Source: Roseibium sp.
GTDB taxonomy: Bacteria > Pseudomonadota > Alphaproteobacteria > Rhizobiales > Stappiaceae
Assembly: GCA_017643925.1 (NCBI GenBank)
Contig: JAEPML010000015.1
Coordinates: forward strand, 1-64,000
Direction of reading: 5' to 3'
Length of the DNA: 64,000 nucleotides
Below the pieces are notes generated by a model, which was given only the letters and a program-made list of their open reading frames with translations, had not been told where the DNA came from and ran no database searches. The position numbers and the translations under genes were made by a program. Below are positions 25,087 to 34,135 of this stretch, piece after piece (the stretch's first letter is position 1; every line of letters starts with the position of its first letter).

Positions 25087-27060
25087 ATGAAACGATCAAC
25101 CCTCACTGAAAGAAGCGACAGATCTGTCGGCGTGCTGGCCGCACGCATGGCAGTTCGAAAGGCTCTCCGGTGTTTCCCGGTCATTAAAAACCGAACAGCT
25201 TATGTCATCGGAGCCGAGCTTCCCGACGACAGGGACACGTATATCTTCGAAGACGCTTTCGCATGCGAACTCGGCGCGGAACTTCCTAATGTCCGATCGA
25301 GAAACGATATTCCTAGTTTCTGCTACTTCATCGATGAAGATCCACAGCCGAAATACAAACGCAAGCGTCCTTTCGAAGCCTACTCCCTTGAAAGAGAAGT
25401 CCGTGAACACCAACGCCTGGTTGGGATGGGCACACCGGGCCACGAGATGCCTTCTGAGTTCAGGGAAATCGCAGAAACGGTCGTAGAAGTCCAAACCGAT
25501 CATAGGCACATCGCTGCGGCCCTTTTCCTTTCACGTGGCATTACCGTTGGTGAAAAACAGGCCAAGGAACTGCATGAACATAGCCTGACGAACCTGACGA
25601 TCGCGTTTCGCGGAAACCGGCCACTCTCATCCGCACTTCACATGCTTCGCGCCATGAGAGACGCTGACGCAAGCGAGAAGCCACTCACCAAGCGTACTGA
25701 TCAAATTTTACCACTCGAACAGCTTCACGGTTATGGCCGTGCAAAAGAATGGGGTCTGGAACTCGCAGCTGATCTCACGGATTGGCGCAATGGCAAACTC
25801 GAGTGGAACGATGTGAACAAGGGTGTCCTGCTGAAAGGAGTGCCCGGAACCGGAAAGACAAGGTTCGCAAGGTCACTTGCAGAGAGTTGCAACGCACATT
25901 TTGTCGAATGTTCCCTGGCGAAAACCCAGGCAAAGGGGCACCTGGGAGACATGCTGGCTGCGATCAGTCGTGCTTTCAGGGAAGCCTGCAAAAACGCCCC
26001 GTCGATCCTGTTTGTCGACGAGTGTGACTCGATCGGAAACAGAGCAGCCCTCTCCGGACATCATCCGGAATATGCCCGCAAGGTCATCACCGGCATGCTT
26101 GAGTTCATGGACGGCGCGGAGCCACGCGACGGTGTCGTCGTGATCGCGGCTTGTAACTCGCTTGAAAACATCGACGAAGCATTCCTGCGACCGGGCCGGC
26201 TGGAGCAAGTCATCGAGATTGAGCCGCCCGATCTAACTGCCCGGCAGAAGATCCTCACGAACTACCTTCAGATAGAGCTTCCGGAACTCTCAATGCGAGA
26301 GCTGGGTCAAAGAACCGAAGGCTGGACCGGTGCCGACCTTGAAAAGTTCTCACGAGACGCACGCCGGAAAGCAAGGCGTGCACGCAGAGCCCTGGATGCT
26401 CAACAGGTTCTGGATCTTTTGTCCGGACAGGTGATGGAAATCAGCGCCGGTGATCTGGAACGGTTCGCTGTGCACGAGGCTGGGCACGTCGTCGCCGCCC
26501 ACCATCTTTTGAAGGTGCTACCTGAGAGCGTCTCAATTCAGGAGTTTCATCGCAAAAACCATAGCGGAGCAGCTTTGAGCGGAGGTATCACCCTGCTCTT
26601 GAGACGGAATGCAAGCGCCCACCTTCGTTCCGACTATCTCAACGAAATTTCTGTGGCGCTGGCGGGCCACGCAGCTGAGAAGCTCATCTTGGGTGAAGCA
26701 TCCGACGGCTCCGGGATTGCAAGTGGATCGGACCTGGAGTTTGCCACCAGCCATGCCGCACGCCTGCTTGCCGGATCCGGGCTCTGCGGTGACCTGGTGT
26801 TCAGAAGTGACGGTAATCGCGAACTTCGCCAGCTGATCAAACACGATGCGAACTTCAAGGAAGAATGCGGGAAGGTCCTGGATCAGCAATTGAGCGAAGT
26901 CACTGAACTCCTGAGCCAACGCACAACCGTCATCAACGGTCTGGCGGAAGCGCTTCTGGAGCGGAAAACGCTCTCGCAGGACGAGATAGCCCCTCTGCTT
27001 GGTGTTGCCGTGTCGGAGGCTGAAACAACTGAAATTATGAGAGATCCCAATGCTGAGTAG
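25087..27060 (+). CDS. Soluble AAA+ ATPase fused to M41 (FtsH-like) zinc protease
   Basis: The 657-aa protein starts at ATG 25087 (the frame also opens at TTG 24955). Residues 1-~220 are a novel N-terminal region without membrane helices. The AAA+ module has Walker A GVPGTGKT (251-258), Walker B SILFVDECDS and the arginine-finger segment DEAFLRPGR. The M41 peptidase follows, with zinc motif HEAGH (463-467) and third ligand D549 in SGSDLEFAT. All catalytic parts are present, but the FtsH transmembrane anchor is absent, so it should be a cytosolic ATP-dependent protease. Such stand-alone proteases occur on alphaproteobacterial plasmids and islands with no defined role that I know of. Confidence 0.88.
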   Translation: MKRSTLTERSDRSVGVLAARMAVRKALRCFPVIKNRTAYVIGAELPDDRDTYIFEDAFACELGAELPNVRSRNDIPSFCYFIDEDPQPKYKRKRPFEAYSLEREVREHQRLVGMGTPGHEMPSEFREIAETVVEVQTDHRHIAAALFLSRGITVGEKQAKELHEHSLTNLTIAFRGNRPLSSALHMLRAMRDADASEKPLTKRTDQILPLEQLHGYGRAKEWGLELAADLTDWRNGKLEWNDVNKGVLLKGVPGTGKTRFARSLAESCNAHFVECSLAKTQAKGHLGDMLAAISRAFREACKNAPSILFVDECDSIGNRAALSGHHPEYARKVITGMLEFMDGAEPRDGVVVIAACNSLENIDEAFLRPGRLEQVIEIEPPDLTARQKILTNYLQIELPELSMRELGQRTEGWTGADLEKFSRDARRKARRARRALDAQQVLDLLSGQVMEISAGDLERFAVHEAGHVVAAHHLLKVLPESVSIQEFHRKNHSGAALSGGITLLLRRNASAHLRSDYLNEISVALAGHAAEKLILGEASDGSGIASGSDLEFATSHAARLLAGSGLCGDLVFRSDGNRELRQLIKHDANFKEECGKVLDQQLSEVTELLSQRTTVINGLAEALLERKTLSQDEIAPLLGVAVSEAETTEIMRDPNAE

Positions 27061-28024
27061 TCAGTTCACTTTGACAGGAAGCGTTTGCCACTTGTTAAGT
27101 TTGTCGGCACGAACTTCTGTCATTTGGCCGGAGTGTCTGCTAGTTGATCCGTCCCCCGGGCAACCCGCCAAGATCTTGGCTGAGGTAAGTTTCCGGGTTC
27201 GGCTTCAACAGCTGGCACCCGCCAGCAAAGCAAAAGGAGGTAGCCGACATGAACGTTTCATTTTTGTACCAGGCTCCTTCAGAAGCCCATTTCTCCGCTC
27301 AGCACATAGCGTGACTTTTTGCTGATCGGCTCACCCCTGAGTCGACCGGTTCAGTTTCGCATGTCCCCAGTTCCGGGGTTGCGGCTCATGCCGCGTGCTG
27401 AGAAGGAGTATGAACTTGGCATATCTCATCTGACATTAAGACAACGCCGGAATTTCCGGCGTTTCGATCAGCTTGCGACTTAAGAAGTCCATTTCCGTGT
27501 GCGCCGTGCTGGCCAGCGTGAAGGACCTTCCTCCCCGCACCTGATCTTTCATTTTCAAGACCGGTTCACGACTGCGGTCCATCTGGGCTCGCAGAACGAG
27601 GACCTGTGTCTTTCTCCCGGATTTCCACCGGTCGCAACAACATCGAGAAGCGCCACGGAAAACCAGGGAAATGCCGCTTGCTGGAGCCCGATCACCGGGT
27701 GGCCCGGCGCAGAATGATGGTAACCGATATGTACAACAAACACGATGAGCTCTTTGAACTGATCAATCAGAAACGCCTGAACAATGGCCTGCCGCTTAAC
27801 CGTGCCCGCGCAAAATCCGAAATTGACGCGGAGTGCGCCATACCGACGCCGATCTTGATCTTTTTGCAGAAGTTCAACCAACGGGCTTTATGTGCGACCC
27901 CAGCCTGGCTCAACGGCAAATCTCACCAAAGGACCGTGGCTCGTCCGTCGGCCATGTCGCAGATCCCTTTCGACACAGGCAAATCAAGAATGAAAGCGGC
28001 CTTGAGTTGATGTTCCTCACCGTA
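27061..28024. other. Degraded accessory stretch after the AAA+/M41 gene
   Basis: No intact gene is recognisable in about 960 bases. A perfect inverted repeat AACGCCGGAA-T-TTCCGGCGTT at about 27442-27462 may end the protease transcript. Between about 27600 and 28010 two plus-strand frames look coding in turn (MYNKHDELFELINQKRLNNG, then RHTDADLDLFAEVQPTG one frame over), as in a frameshifted gene remnant that I cannot identify. Confidence 0.45.
27249..27314 (+). CDS. Possible 21-aa small ORF with strong ribosome site
   Basis: ATG 27249 is preceded by AAAGGAGGTAGCCGAC, one of the best Shine-Dalgarno sites in the window, and opens a 21-aa frame (MNVSFLYQAPSEAHFSAQHIA). Beyond the TGA the same frame continues sensibly for about 28 codons (LFADRLTPESTGSVSHVP), so this may be a ~50-aa gene with a premature stop. 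It follows the AAA+/M41 gene. No family recognised. Confidence 0.35.
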   Translation: MNVSFLYQAPSEAHFSAQHIA

Positions 28025-28846
28025 TCAATCGCAAGTCACGAGGTTGTTTCTGTTTCCGAGCAGCAGAAAAGCCATGAAACCGGTCAGGACGTTGTAGATC
28101 ACATGGGCATATCCGGTGCGCCTCGCCATGGTGCCGCCACCGAGCGTTGCCAGCACGGCGGTAAACGTCGTTCCAACATCCATGCCGATCACCAGCGCGG
28201 CCGCCTGCGGAAAATTGATTGCGCCCGCACCGAGAGCTGCCAGAGCCGTGGCGACGCCAGCACTGGAGGATTGGGTCACCAGCGTGATCAGGATGCCAAT
28301 CAGGATCAGCTGCAGTCTTCCGAGTATCGTGTCCGGCGGAAAATCGGTGGGTGTGACAATTCCTGAAAAGGCGTCGAGGCCATCCTTCATGTGCTCGATG
28401 CCTATAAAGATCAGGTAGAACCCTGCAATCGCCTGCCCTACGAGCGCGACGCGGCCCGAAAAGGCAAGTTTCATCGCAGCACCCAGGAACACGAAGGGAA
28501 GCGCAATCTGGCCAAGATCCAGCTTGAACCCCAGGATCGCCACGAGCCAGCCGGTGAGCGTGGTGCCAAGGTTGGCTCCGAAGATTATGCCGAGCGCCTG
28601 CGGGAACGTCAGCAACCCGGACGCCACGAAACCGACGGCAGCCACTGTCGTTGCGCTTGACGACTGCACGACGGCCGTGGTGGCCGCACCAGTAAGGGCC
28701 CCCGTGACCGGTGTCGAAGTGAAGCTTCCAAGGATGACCCGCATCCGGTGGCCGGCAAGTGCCTACAGACCATCGGTCAGAAACATCATGCCGATGAGAA
28801 AGAGACCAACGCCACCAAGTGCAGACAGAAAACTTGATACCATCAT
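28025..28846 (-). pseudogene. Na/Pi-cotransporter family protein, nonsense and 3' truncated
   Basis: The frame from ATG 28846 reads the standard NptA/YjbB-type start (SSFLSALGGVGLFLIGMM, FLTDGL) but meets TAG at codon 28 (28763-28765), where homologues have a sense codon before ALAGHR. After the stop it continues with the two QSSSA repeats of the Na_Pi_cotrans domain (AVVQSSSATTVAAVG and LVTQSSSAGVATALAAL). The frame breaks off after LTGFMAFLLLG, about half the usual length, with the rest of the membrane part and the PhoU-like tail missing. An open fragment from GTG/ATG after the TAG could be translated but should not be functional. Confidence 0.85.
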
Positions 28847-29070
28847 CGAAGGCTAGCCGAAGCCGGGCACGAAGGTAAACTCTCAGGTCACCTGCGGGCA
28901 GCGAACTCCGGCGCAGCTATCCGGGAGGCGGTATCTCAATGCGCCCCCTTTTCGGCAGCTCGTTCACACAGATGAATCCGTCAACAAAACAATAATCGAT
29001 TTTTTGTTGATCTGATCAGATTCTTCTACCGTAACACTAAGCATAACTCATCCAACGTGGAGGATTTACT

Positions 29071-29580
29071 ATGAAGAAAAGCGTCTTGGCGCTTGCTGCG
29101 TCCGTGTGTCTACTTGCAGGCACTGCCAATGCAAAGACAATCGTTGAAATCGCTGGCAGTGACGACCGGTTCAGCACCCTCGTTGCAGCCGTTCAGGCAG
29201 CAGGTTTGCAGGATGCCTTGCAGGGCCCCGGCCCTTTTACGGTGTTTGCGCCGGTAAATGACGCCTTCGCGGCGCTTCCCGAGGGCACGGTTGAAACGCT
29301 GCTGAAGCCGGAAAACAAGGACCAGCTCACAAACGTGCTGCTCTACCACGTGGATGACCGCAACCTGACGTCCAACAAGATCCCCGCAGGATCGAACTAT
29401 TTCAAGCCACTCCTGACGAGCGAGCGTACCTGCATCACCAAGTCCGGTGATGGTGTCCAGATCGCCGACGGCAGCGGCGCAACAGCAAACGTGATCATCG
29501 CTGACATCAAGGCAGACAACGGTGTCATTCACGTCATCGACAAGGTTTTGCTTCCAGGCGCACGTCCGGATTGCCACTAA
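29071..29580 (+). CDS. Secreted fasciclin (FAS1) domain protein
   Basis: The 169-aa protein has a signal peptide (MKKSVLALAASVCLLAG, cleavage near ANA at 19-21) followed by a single FAS1 domain of ~140 residues: FSTLVAAVQAAGLQDAL, GPFTVFAPVNDAFAALP, LTNVLLYHV and NGVIHVIDKVLLP. Two Cys (in ERTCITK and PDCH) may form a disulfide. FAS1 proteins act in adhesion or biofilm and are exported. A GGAGG site precedes the ATG and a strong terminator follows, so it is a single-gene unit. Confidence 0.92.
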   Translation: MKKSVLALAASVCLLAGTANAKTIVEIAGSDDRFSTLVAAVQAAGLQDALQGPGPFTVFAPVNDAFAALPEGTVETLLKPENKDQLTNVLLYHVDDRNLTSNKIPAGSNYFKPLLTSERTCITKSGDGVQIADGSGATANVIIADIKADNGVIHVIDKVLLPGARPDCH

Positions 29581-29632
29581 CTGAGGCGCTGTGAAGGCAC
29601 GAAGGCCTTCATGACAAGGTGTCACGAAGAAA

Positions 29633-29674
29633 AAAGCCTGCCCGCAAGAAGTTGCGGGCAGGCTTTGTTTTTTG
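29633..29674 (+). terminator. Rho-independent terminator of the FAS1 gene
   Basis: A 15-bp perfect stem (AAAGCCTGCCCGCAA / TTGCGGGCAGGCTTT) with a GAAG loop is followed by GTTTTTTTG. It would also work weakly for the convergent minus-strand membrane-protein gene. Confidence 0.9.
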
Positions 29675-29735
29675 AATGCCCAATCCAGCTCGTTCCTGGC
29701 TGAGAGACAGGCGACCTGGCGGCAGGGTCATTGCA

Positions 29736-30143
29736 TCATTCGGCAGGAACCGCGGTCTCCGAGGTTGCGCTGGAGCGGGCCTGTGACCTGAAAACCAGGC
29801 CAGCAAAAAGGAGCATGTCCGCAAACAGAACCAGCGAAGACACAGCTGCCAGAGCTTCACCGGAGGGCACGCCGGAATAAATGAGCGCAACGCCTGCCGC
29901 GAGGAGGATGGAGCCGATCGCCCAGACAAGCACCTGTGCGATCGCTGCCCGGCTGTTCTCCAACTGGGCAGCGCCCCGATAGAAAAGTCCCATCAGGAAC
30001 AGCGACACCCACCCAAGAAGGTTCAGATGTGCGTGTCCCGGGGCCGTTTCGTGATTGTGGGAGATTGCCATGGAGATTCCCCAGGCCATGCCGAACACCA
30101 TGATCAGGATCGCCAGTGAAAACGAAAGTCTTGAGGCAGTCAT
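29736..30143 (-). CDS. Small membrane protein with HAHLNLLGW motif
   Basis: The 135-aa protein has four predicted membrane helices: SLAILIMVFGMAWGISMAI, LLGWVSLFLMGLFYRG, VLVWAIGSILLAAGVALIY and SSLVLFADMLLFAGLVF. The conserved HAHLNLLGW between helices 1 and 2 is found in small cytochrome-oxidase-subunit-I-like/NnrS-like proteins of proteobacteria. His residues could bind haem or metal. It stands divergent to the LysR fragment. No precise function can be assigned. Confidence 0.75.
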   Translation of the reverse strand: MTASRLSFSLAILIMVFGMAWGISMAISHNHETAPGHAHLNLLGWVSLFLMGLFYRGAAQLENSRAAIAQVLVWAIGSILLAAGVALIYSGVPSGEALAAVSSLVLFADMLLFAGLVFRSQARSSATSETAVPAE

Positions 30144-30298
30144 GACACGCCCTTACCGTTTCCGCAGTGCCGAGCACCAGCGGACCAAATGGTTGATGGG
30201 TACAGATTGACCGGGGCTATCCTCAGCCCCGCGTCAAATGCTATGCAATCTCTGACGGAAAATGCAAATTCAGTTCTGATATGGGGTGTATCACTGCT

Positions 30299-30550
30299 GT
30301 GAATTTCGCCGGTTTCGACCTCAATCTCTTGCGCGTGTTCGACGCTCTGTTACGCGAGCGCAGCGCTACCCGGGCCGGCGACCAGATCGGCCTCAGTCAA
30401 CCCGCGGTCAGCAATGCACTCGCACGCTTGAGGCACCACTTTTCCGATGAACTCTTTGTTCGACGGGGCAAAGACATGGTGCCGACCCCACGCGCAGAAG
30501 CACTGGCAGACCCGATCCAGAAGGCCCTCGCCGCCATCGAGACCTCCGCT
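30299..30550 (+). pseudogene. LysR-type regulator, 5' fragment
   Basis: The frame starts at GTG 30299 (or ATG 30281) with a normal LysR helix-turn-helix: FDLNLLRVFDALLRERSATRAG, GLSQPAVSNALARLRHHFSD, FVRRGKDMVPTPRA. After about 85 residues (KALAAIETS) it runs straight into hupE-like sequence in a different frame and stops at 30601. The whole effector-binding domain (~200 aa) is missing. A deletion seems to have joined the start of this gene to the 3' part of a hupE gene. Confidence 0.85.
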
Positions 30551-31353
30551 TTATGTGGGCGATACGATGGTGGATGTGAAACTTCGCGCCAGAACACCTG
30601 AGACGGTCTATGGCTACACATTGTCCAGCACGCTTGATCCCGGCCTGCCAGATCAGGACAAGACAGCCAATCTGATCCTCGACTACGGTCCCGGCGGCAC
30701 CAAGCTGTTCCGGGCCCAGGGACTGCTACAAGATTCCGTCACGGTTTCCAGATCATCGCTCTCGGCAGTGATGACCTTCATCGAGGAAGGCATTCGGCAC
30801 ATTCTCGAGGGTTTCGACCACGTGCTCTTTGTCTTGTGCCTTGTCATCGGTGCTCGAACCCTGTCTTCCCTGGCCTGGCGCGTGACCGGCTTCACAATTG
30901 GCCACAGCATCACTCTTTCGGCCGGTTTCTTCGGTTTCGTTCCCAAAGGCGCCTGGTTCATTCCAGCGGTTGAAGCAGCCATTGCCTTTTCCATTGTCTA
31001 TGCGGCAGTCATTGCCATCTGGCCGGGGAAAAGAGAGCAAACCAGCGAAAAAAGCATGGTTCTGGTAACCGGCGCGATCGGCCTGCTTCATGGTCTCGGA
31101 TTCTCGTTCGTCCTGAAAAACATCCTGCAGGTGACCTCGCCCGACATCTGGCAGAGCCTGCTTGCCTTCAATGTCGGCGTCGAGATCGGCCAGTTGGCGA
31201 TTGTGTTGGTCGTATGGCCTGCTCTTTGGCTGCTTGCGCGAACGAATGTTCGATCCGCCTCTCTGGGTGCGCATGGCAATAGCCGGTGGCTGTGCCGTAA
31301 TCGCCGCCTACTGGACTATCGAACGTTTGTGGGGCCTGGCAACGCTCGCCTGA
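30551..31353 (+). pseudogene. HupE/UreJ-like membrane protein, 5' truncated and frameshifted
   Basis: From about 30551 one frame encodes the HupE/UreJ_2 region: YVGDTMVDVKLRARTPE, then helices with RHILEGFDHVLFVLCL, TGFTIGHSITLSAGFFGF and GLLHGLGFSFVLKNIL. The N-terminal signal and lead part are absent because the frame begins inside LysR DNA. Around 31225-31245 the reading shifts by one base: after LVVWPALWLLAR the natural C-terminus (RMFDPPLWVRMAIAGG, AAYWTIERLWGLATLA) continues in the other frame to a stop at 31353. Two lesions make loss of function likely. The family is linked to Ni/Co transport. Confidence 0.85.
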
Positions 31354-31544
31354 ATTCCAGACCGGTATGCCGGATGAATTCCTCACTCCGGCCAAGGCGT
31401 TGTTAACCACATCTGTCTGCGTGAACGGCAACTGTGACGCAGATCACTGTCTGGATAGATCAACAGGCTATTTTCATCACGTTACGTAAGCCTTTCTTTG
31501 GTGCAGGGTCAAAGTGTCGTGCCAGCAACTCAGAGAGTCACGAA

Positions 31545-32015
31545 ATGAGTATTCAAATCAATATTGGCGATCATGTCAGTCCCGAAGTCGGGTACGTCAC
31601 TGTTCCCGCAAATCACCGCTGGATGTTCAGATGGTCGCGTACCAAAGCCAGGTCAATTGCGCGCAACATCGCCTCGGCGGACACTTACTTTGCCAGCCTG
31701 CCTGGCGGGAGAACGCTAACCTCGCTGCTTGGCGACAACACCATCTGGATCAACTACCACGCCACTTTTGGATATTACGGCGAAACCAATGCGGTTGGCG
31801 GGAAGGAAATTGCGATCGGCAACAAGGCCATCCGGATCGGCAAGTGGACCGTCCTCGCGACCATCATCCACGAACTGGCGCATGTAAACGGCGCTGATGG
31901 AACCGGCCATGACGCAGAGCAGGCCATACTGGAATGCGGTCTGGGATCTGCCGCGGAAAGACGAACAGGCGTCGATGATCCGCGAACGCCATACAACCCC
32001 GGAATTACAGGCTGA
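31545..32015 (+). CDS. Putative zincin metalloprotease (HELAH)
   Basis: The 156-aa protein starts at ATG 31545 behind AGAGAG. Its key motif is TIIHELAHVNGADGTGHD, a short-spacer zinc site H-E-x-x-H followed by a third His (HELAHVNGADGTGH). Upstream are strands with GYYGETNAVGGKEIAIG. No signal peptide is evident. It resembles small phage- or island-borne zincin-like proteins; the substrate is unknown. It precedes a secreted Cys-rich protein on the same strand. Confidence 0.7.
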   Translation: MSIQINIGDHVSPEVGYVTVPANHRWMFRWSRTKARSIARNIASADTYFASLPGGRTLTSLLGDNTIWINYHATFGYYGETNAVGGKEIAIGNKAIRIGKWTVLATIIHELAHVNGADGTGHDAEQAILECGLGSAAERRTGVDDPRTPYNPGITG

Positions 32016-32091
32016 GCATTTCGCTCTCGCAGTCCGGCGCGGCGGCAGGCAAGAGCCCGCTGCCGCGCTCCGGCATTTCCAGGAGACTGAC

Positions 32092-32511
32092 ATGAAACAC
32101 GCGTGCCTTACTCTCGTAGCGGCAGCATTGGTTCTGATGGCCGGATCCATCCCCGGTGTGGCCTGCCGCTGCGAAGGACCAGCAAACGTGAAAGTCGCAT
32201 TCGCGGAAGCAGATCTGGTCGTATTTGGTGACGTTGAAGAGATCGAGGGTGATCTTCAAACAAGCAAAGGTCAATCGGTCCTGTTTCGGGCGCAACAGTC
32301 CTGGAAACACCCGGCTGAAATCCAATTGAGGCTCAGCAACAAGACGACCTGTGCAGCCGACCTGGAAGTCGGCAAAACCTACCTTCTTTTCCTAAAGAAG
32401 CACCCCGACACACCAGGCTTCTTCGCAAACAAGTGCTTTGGCAATTTGTCAGGAGAAGCCGCCATTGATGCAGTCAAAACCTTTCGCCCGGGCACCCCGG
32501 TCGGCAACTAG
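32092..32511 (+). CDS. Secreted Cys-rich protein (NTR/TIMP-like pattern)
   Basis: The 139-aa protein has a signal peptide (MKHACLTLVAAALVLMAG) and then the pattern ACRCEGPANVKVAFAEADLVVFGDV, a WK in QQSWKHPAEI, TTCAADLEVGKTYLLFL and NKCFGNLSG. The C-x-C start, V-x-x-AF-x-x-ADLVVFG and late Cys residues resemble the netrin/TIMP-like fold found in bacterial secreted proteins. AGGAGA precedes the ATG. Role unknown; periplasmic or surface location is likely. Confidence 0.7.
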   Translation: MKHACLTLVAAALVLMAGSIPGVACRCEGPANVKVAFAEADLVVFGDVEEIEGDLQTSKGQSVLFRAQQSWKHPAEIQLRLSNKTTCAADLEVGKTYLLFLKKHPDTPGFFANKCFGNLSGEAAIDAVKTFRPGTPVGN

Positions 32512-32634
32512 GGTGACCGCCGGGCTTTACGAAAAAGGGTTGGGTTCACACGGCTACGAAAAACAATTCGGAAAACCGACACGACGCCCCTATATCATTG
32601 GGTCTCAGATAAACTGCCACCGTCGGGACCCCAG

Positions 32635-34116
32635 ATGACTGCAACTCCGTCGCTCTTCCGGTTTGACAACTCCTACGCAAGGGACATGTCCGGATTCTAT
32701 GTCCCCTGGGAAGGCGCAAAAGTGCCCTCACCCGAACTGGTGCTCTTCAACCGCTCGCTTGCACGCGAGCTTGACCTTGAACCGGACTTGCTCGAGACAT
32801 CCGAAGGCGCCGCGATCTTTGCTGGCGTGACACCACCTGACGGGGCTTCACCACTCGCACAGGTCTATGCGGGCCATCAGTTCGGCGGTTTTTCCCCCCA
32901 GCTGGGCGACGGACGTGCGCTTCTCATCGGGGAAATAATCGATCGGAACGGGCAGCGCCGAGACATCCAGCTGAAAGGATCCGGTCCGACGCCCTTCTCC
33001 CGCGGCGGTGACGGCAAGGCGGTCATCGGTCCGGTCTTGAGAGAATATGTGATCGGCGAAGCCATGCAGGCCCTTGGCATCCCGACAACCCGTGCACTCG
33101 CCGCCGTGACAACCGGCGAGGATATTTTTCGGGAAGGACCGAAGCCCGGGGCCGTTCTCACCCGTGTCGCCGCCAGTCACTTGCGGGTCGGTACGTTTCA
33201 GTTTTTTGCCGCGCGGGGTGAAACCGAAAAGGTTCGCCAGCTCGCCGACTACGCCATTTCCCGCCACGACCCGGATCTGCAGGTGCAAGAAGACAGGTAT
33301 CTCAAGCTCTTTGCCCGGGTCATGGAGCGTCAAGCTGCCCTCGTGGCCCAATGGGTACTGGTCGGGTTCGTCCACGGCGTCATGAACACCGACAACACGA
33401 CAATCTCAGGCGAAACAATCGATTATGGTCCCTGTGCCTTCATCGACAGCTACAACCCGGCAGCGGTCTTCAGCTCGATCGACCATGGCGGGCGCTACGC
33501 TTTCGGGCGCCAGCCGATGATCATGCAATGGAACCTGGCCCGGCTTGCCGAGGCCATGCTGGCGCTCTTTTCGCCGGACGACCTAGACATGGCGGTGGAA
33601 CGGGTGAGCTCCGAGCTCGCACGCTTTCCGGAGCTCTATGGTGAGCACTGGCTGGCGGGCATGCGACGCAAAACCGGGATCCAGACCGCGAGCGACGATG
33701 ACAAGGCATTTTTTGAACGACTTCTGGACGTGATGCATGAGCAGAACGTCGACTACACGCTTTTCTTCCGACATCTCGGCACTGCGGCGGCTGGCGATGC
33801 GTCTTCGTTGCGCGCGCTTGCCGAAACGCCTGAAGCGCTGGACAGCTGGATTGGCGAATGGCAGTCAAGACTGGACACGGAAAACACGGACCGCGCTGAT
33901 CTGAAAGCCGGACTTTCCAGCATCAATCCTGCTTACATACCGCGCAATCACATGGTTGAAGCTGCCTTGCAGGCCGCGGAGACCGGAGACTATGCGCCAG
34001 TCAGGAAGCTGATCGAGGTTCTGGAACTCCCCTTTGACGAACGTGCCGGTTTGGACGATTTCGCGCATCCTGCACCGCAGGACCATGGCCCCTATCGAAC
34101 ATTTTGTGGAACGTGA
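32635..34116 (+). CDS. selO: SelO/YdiU protein adenylyltransferase (AMPylase)
   Basis: The 493-aa pseudokinase transfers AMP from ATP to Ser/Thr/Tyr of target proteins, linked to redox stress. Family blocks are present: FDNSYARD near the start, YAGHQFGGFSPQLGDGRA, DIQLKGSGPTPFSRGGDGKA (Lys of the nucleotide site), VLREYVIGEAM, VASHLRVGTFQ-like, HGVMNTDNTTISGETIDYGP (metal-binding Asn/Asp) and the terminal YRTFCGT with its conserved Cys. Length matches the family. It is a single gene, convergent with the tetR gene 20 bp away. Confidence 0.96.
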   Translation: MTATPSLFRFDNSYARDMSGFYVPWEGAKVPSPELVLFNRSLARELDLEPDLLETSEGAAIFAGVTPPDGASPLAQVYAGHQFGGFSPQLGDGRALLIGEIIDRNGQRRDIQLKGSGPTPFSRGGDGKAVIGPVLREYVIGEAMQALGIPTTRALAAVTTGEDIFREGPKPGAVLTRVAASHLRVGTFQFFAARGETEKVRQLADYAISRHDPDLQVQEDRYLKLFARVMERQAALVAQWVLVGFVHGVMNTDNTTISGETIDYGPCAFIDSYNPAAVFSSIDHGGRYAFGRQPMIMQWNLARLAEAMLALFSPDDLDMAVERVSSELARFPELYGEHWLAGMRRKTGIQTASDDDKAFFERLLDVMHEQNVDYTLFFRHLGTAAAGDASSLRALAETPEALDSWIGEWQSRLDTENTDRADLKAGLSSINPAYIPRNHMVEAALQAAETGDYAPVRKLIEVLELPFDERAGLDDFAHPAPQDHGPYRTFCGT

Positions 34117-34135
34117 TTTCGGCTCAGTGGTCAGG

